DNA of 64,000 bases from Palsa-744 sp036498265 (GTDB taxonomy: Bacteria; Actinomycetota; Thermoleophilia; Solirubrobacterales; Solirubrobacteraceae): contig DASYFT010000018.1 of assembly GCA_036498265.1 (NCBI GenBank), forward strand, positions 1-64,000, read 5' to 3'. The position numbers and the translations under genes were made by a program. The notes beneath the pieces are model-generated. The model did no database searches and had not been told where the DNA came from. It saw nothing but the letters and a program-made list of their open reading frames with translations. Positions 62,563 to 64,000 of this stretch are shown here, piece by piece. Positions within the stretch are counted from its first letter, which is position 1. Every line of letters begins with the position of its first letter.

Positions 62563-63567
62563 GTGTCCGTGTGCCTTGACGCGCAAGACGTTCGCCGTCG
62601 CCGGGGGCATGCCCAACGCCTCTCCGGGGAGCGCACCGGCTCGGCCGTTGAGACGGTGCGGGAGCTCTTGGCGCTGCAAGCGCAGGATTTCGAGTCGGCG
62701 CGGCTGGCGTTGCGAGCGCGCTGCCCGGGCTTGACTGCCGGCGACATCGACCGAGCGTTTGATGAGCGCCAACTCGTCATTTCCTGGCTGGGCCGCGGAA
62801 CCCTGCACCTGGTCTGTGCCGAGGACTGGGCGTGGCTGCTCTCCTTGAGCGCACCCCGGCAACTGGCAGGCAACCGACGCCGGCTCGCGGAGGAGGGCGT
62901 GACTGCCGATGACGCCGACCGGGCGCTCGTCGTCATCGAACGAGCTCTCGCGGACTGCGGACCGTCGACTCGGGAGGACTTGCGGCCACTGGTCGCCGCT
63001 GCCGGCGTGCGCAGCGAGGGCCAGGCGATGGTGCATCTGCTGGGGCTGGCGGCGTTTGGCGGACGCATCGTCCGCTGCGACAGGCAGCGCTATGCTCTCG
63101 CTGCCGACTGGCTGCCGGTCTCGCCGCCGGTCGACCGGGACGCGGCTCTGTGGGAGCTGGGGCTCCGCTATCGCGCCGCACATGCGCTGGCCGGCCCCCG
63201 CGATCTCGCCTGGTGGGCGGGCATCTCCCTCGGCGAGGCACGCATCGCCTGGAGGGACACTTCAGAGCCAGACACGGACTCCGGGCCGCTGGATCCGAAG
63301 CTGCTGGCGTCCTTTGACGAGTACGTCCTCGGCTGGAAAGACCGAAGCTTCGCCATCCCGGAGCGAATGCGGCCCCAGGTGTTCGCCGGCGGAATCATCC
63401 GCGCGGTCGCCACCGTCGACGGCGAGGTAGTGGACACGTGGACCAGGCCTTCGGGCCGCGTCCGCCTCGCCGATGGAGATCATGCGGCGTTGTTCGCCGA
63501 CGAAGCCCGCGATGTCGAGCGCTTTCTGGCCGGCACCGTCTGCGAGAACGATCCGCCGCGCGATTGA
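62563..63567 (+). CDS. AlkZ-like winged helix DNA-binding protein
   Basis: This 334-residue protein of the HTH_42 (AlkZ/YcaQ) superfamily starts with GTG at 62563 or 62569. The family hallmark Gln-x-Gln occurs in LLALQAQDFESARLALRAR (about residues 36-54), followed by SWLGRGTLHLVCAEDWAWLL. Further on come LAGPRDLAWWAGISLGEAR and the C-terminal barrel FDEYVLGWKDRS to VDTWTRPSGRV. AlkZ and YcaQ are DNA glycosylases that unhook interstrand crosslinks; related actinobacterial proteins are mostly uncharacterised. DNA repair is the likely role, but this is inferred from the fold. Confidence 0.85.
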   Translation: MSVCLDAQDVRRRRGHAQRLSGERTGSAVETVRELLALQAQDFESARLALRARCPGLTAGDIDRAFDERQLVISWLGRGTLHLVCAEDWAWLLSLSAPRQLAGNRRRLAEEGVTADDADRALVVIERALADCGPSTREDLRPLVAAAGVRSEGQAMVHLLGLAAFGGRIVRCDRQRYALAADWLPVSPPVDRDAALWELGLRYRAAHALAGPRDLAWWAGISLGEARIAWRDTSEPDTDSGPLDPKLLASFDEYVLGWKDRSFAIPERMRPQVFAGGIIRAVATVDGEVVDTWTRPSGRVRLADGDHAALFADEARDVERFLAGTVCENDPPRD

Positions 63568-63728
63568 GTCGCCAGGGCTCGTCGGCCCTCGGCTGGGCGC
63601 GTTCATTTGATGATCAGGATCTGCGGGTGGTTGCGAGCTGCCATTCGAGACCCGCGCTCGCACGGCGGAAGCCAAAGCGCCGGGACACATCGCCGACCAG
63701 CCAGATGCGATCGTACGGCCGAGATCCC

Positions 63729-64000
63729 ATGCTCCGCACCCCCGTGAACCGTGAACGCGCGAGACGGCCGGCTATCGCCTCGGCCGTGCTGGCGGTCCTC
63801 TGCCTCCTGACGTGGTGCGGGAGCAATCCACCGGAGGCGTCCGCCGACGGGGATCCCGCCAGCGACGTGCTGCTGGCGCAGGATGTCTTCTATCCCTACC
63901 AGCCGCAGATCAGCCCGATGATCGAAGCGACGCTCGCCAAGACGCTTCGTTCCGCGGCGGAGGTGGCCGGCCTTCATCTGAAGGTGGCACTGATCGGGGC
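63729..64000 (+). CDS. Exported protein, 3' end beyond window
   Basis: ATG 63729 opens a frame that runs to the right edge (90 complete codons). It encodes a signal peptide or lipoprotein-like start (AIASAVLAVLCLLTWCGSNP, with Cys that could be lipidated) and then DPASDVLLAQDVFYPYQPQI and ATLAKTLRSAAEVAGLHLKV. The last segment is the opening of a TPM-like or similar domain often found in exported actinobacterial proteins. The protein is incomplete, so function is not assigned. Confidence 0.6.
   Translation, partial: MLRTPVNRERARRPAIASAVLAVLCLLTWCGSNPPEASADGDPASDVLLAQDVFYPYQPQISPMIEATLAKTLRSAAEVAGLHLKVALIG

Noticed and set aside
63603..63977. 124-codon minus-strand frame at the right edge
   Set aside because: The plus-strand frame from 63729 has a signal peptide and sensible composition; the minus frame has neither.

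Overview
The window is high-GC actinobacterial DNA. The unbroken gene order thrS-infC-rpmI-rplT / rRNA methyltransferase-pheS-pheT-argC-argJ-argB-argD-GNAT-argG, an HDOD-LuxR regulator, and many secreted Ig-like, RCC1/TIG and cyclase-ATPase proteins fit a soil member of the Thermoleophilia (Solirubrobacterales type). This placement is inferred from gene content and protein style; no 16S gene is present.

Layout. 1-3 kb: three tandem SnoaL/NTF2-like genes, an Rrf2 regulator and an HDOD-LuxR regulator whose upstream region carries a sigma-28-like promoter in a strongly foldable sequence. 3-25.9 kb: a core block, almost all on the minus strand. It holds gltX, an FkbM methyltransferase, dnaE, a coiled-coil protein, a small membrane protein, the argC-J-B-D-G genes, pheST, a SpoU methyltransferase, rplT-rpmI-infC, thrS and a DsbA-fold protein. 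Only nfo runs on the plus strand. Stop/start overlaps of 1 to 8 bases imply long translationally coupled operons, and a clear intrinsic terminator separates rplT from the methyltransferase-phe-arg operon. 26-37.5 kb: an extracytoplasmic block with a penicillin-acylase-like hydrolase followed by four coupled genes. These are a 1819-residue protein with 16 Ig-like repeats, a smaller paralogue sharing its C-terminal domain, a Pro-rich membrane protein and a membrane-anchored helical protein. The block favours GAA and AAA codons, unlike its neighbours. 37.5-51.8 kb: stand-alone metabolic, signalling and surface genes, including a cyclase-ATPase-TPR protein, a CHASE-GGDEF-EAL protein, a degenerate GGDEF/HD-GYP protein, a YihY membrane protein and a lysyl-oxidase-like protein.

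52.5-61.3 kb is the accessory region. A 43-base copy of the 3' part of tRNA-Val lies at 52517-52559, and the complete tRNA-Val at 60482-60554 has its 3' end facing that copy. This is the geometry of an integrated island. Inside are mscL, a MerR-PAS-LuxR regulator divergent from a response regulator, a graveyard of broken genes (secreted protein, LysR, antitoxin, PIN toxin), an RCC1-TIG secreted protein and an internally deleted IS481-type element. Next to tRNA-Val is tRNA-Cys, and a decayed tyrosine recombinase abuts its 3' end, so the two tRNA genes appear to be back-to-back integration sites. The last 3 kb hold a small secreted protein, a broken paralogue of the 51 kb secreted gene, an AlkZ-like winged-helix protein and the start of another exported protein.

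No CRISPR array, rRNA operon or intact integrase was seen. The leads most worth a second look are the tRNA-Val island scar with its unusual C33 anticodon loop, the coupled Ig-repeat surface operon with its shared Cys-containing C-terminal domain, the signalling pseudoenzymes, and the HDOD-LuxR upstream region.
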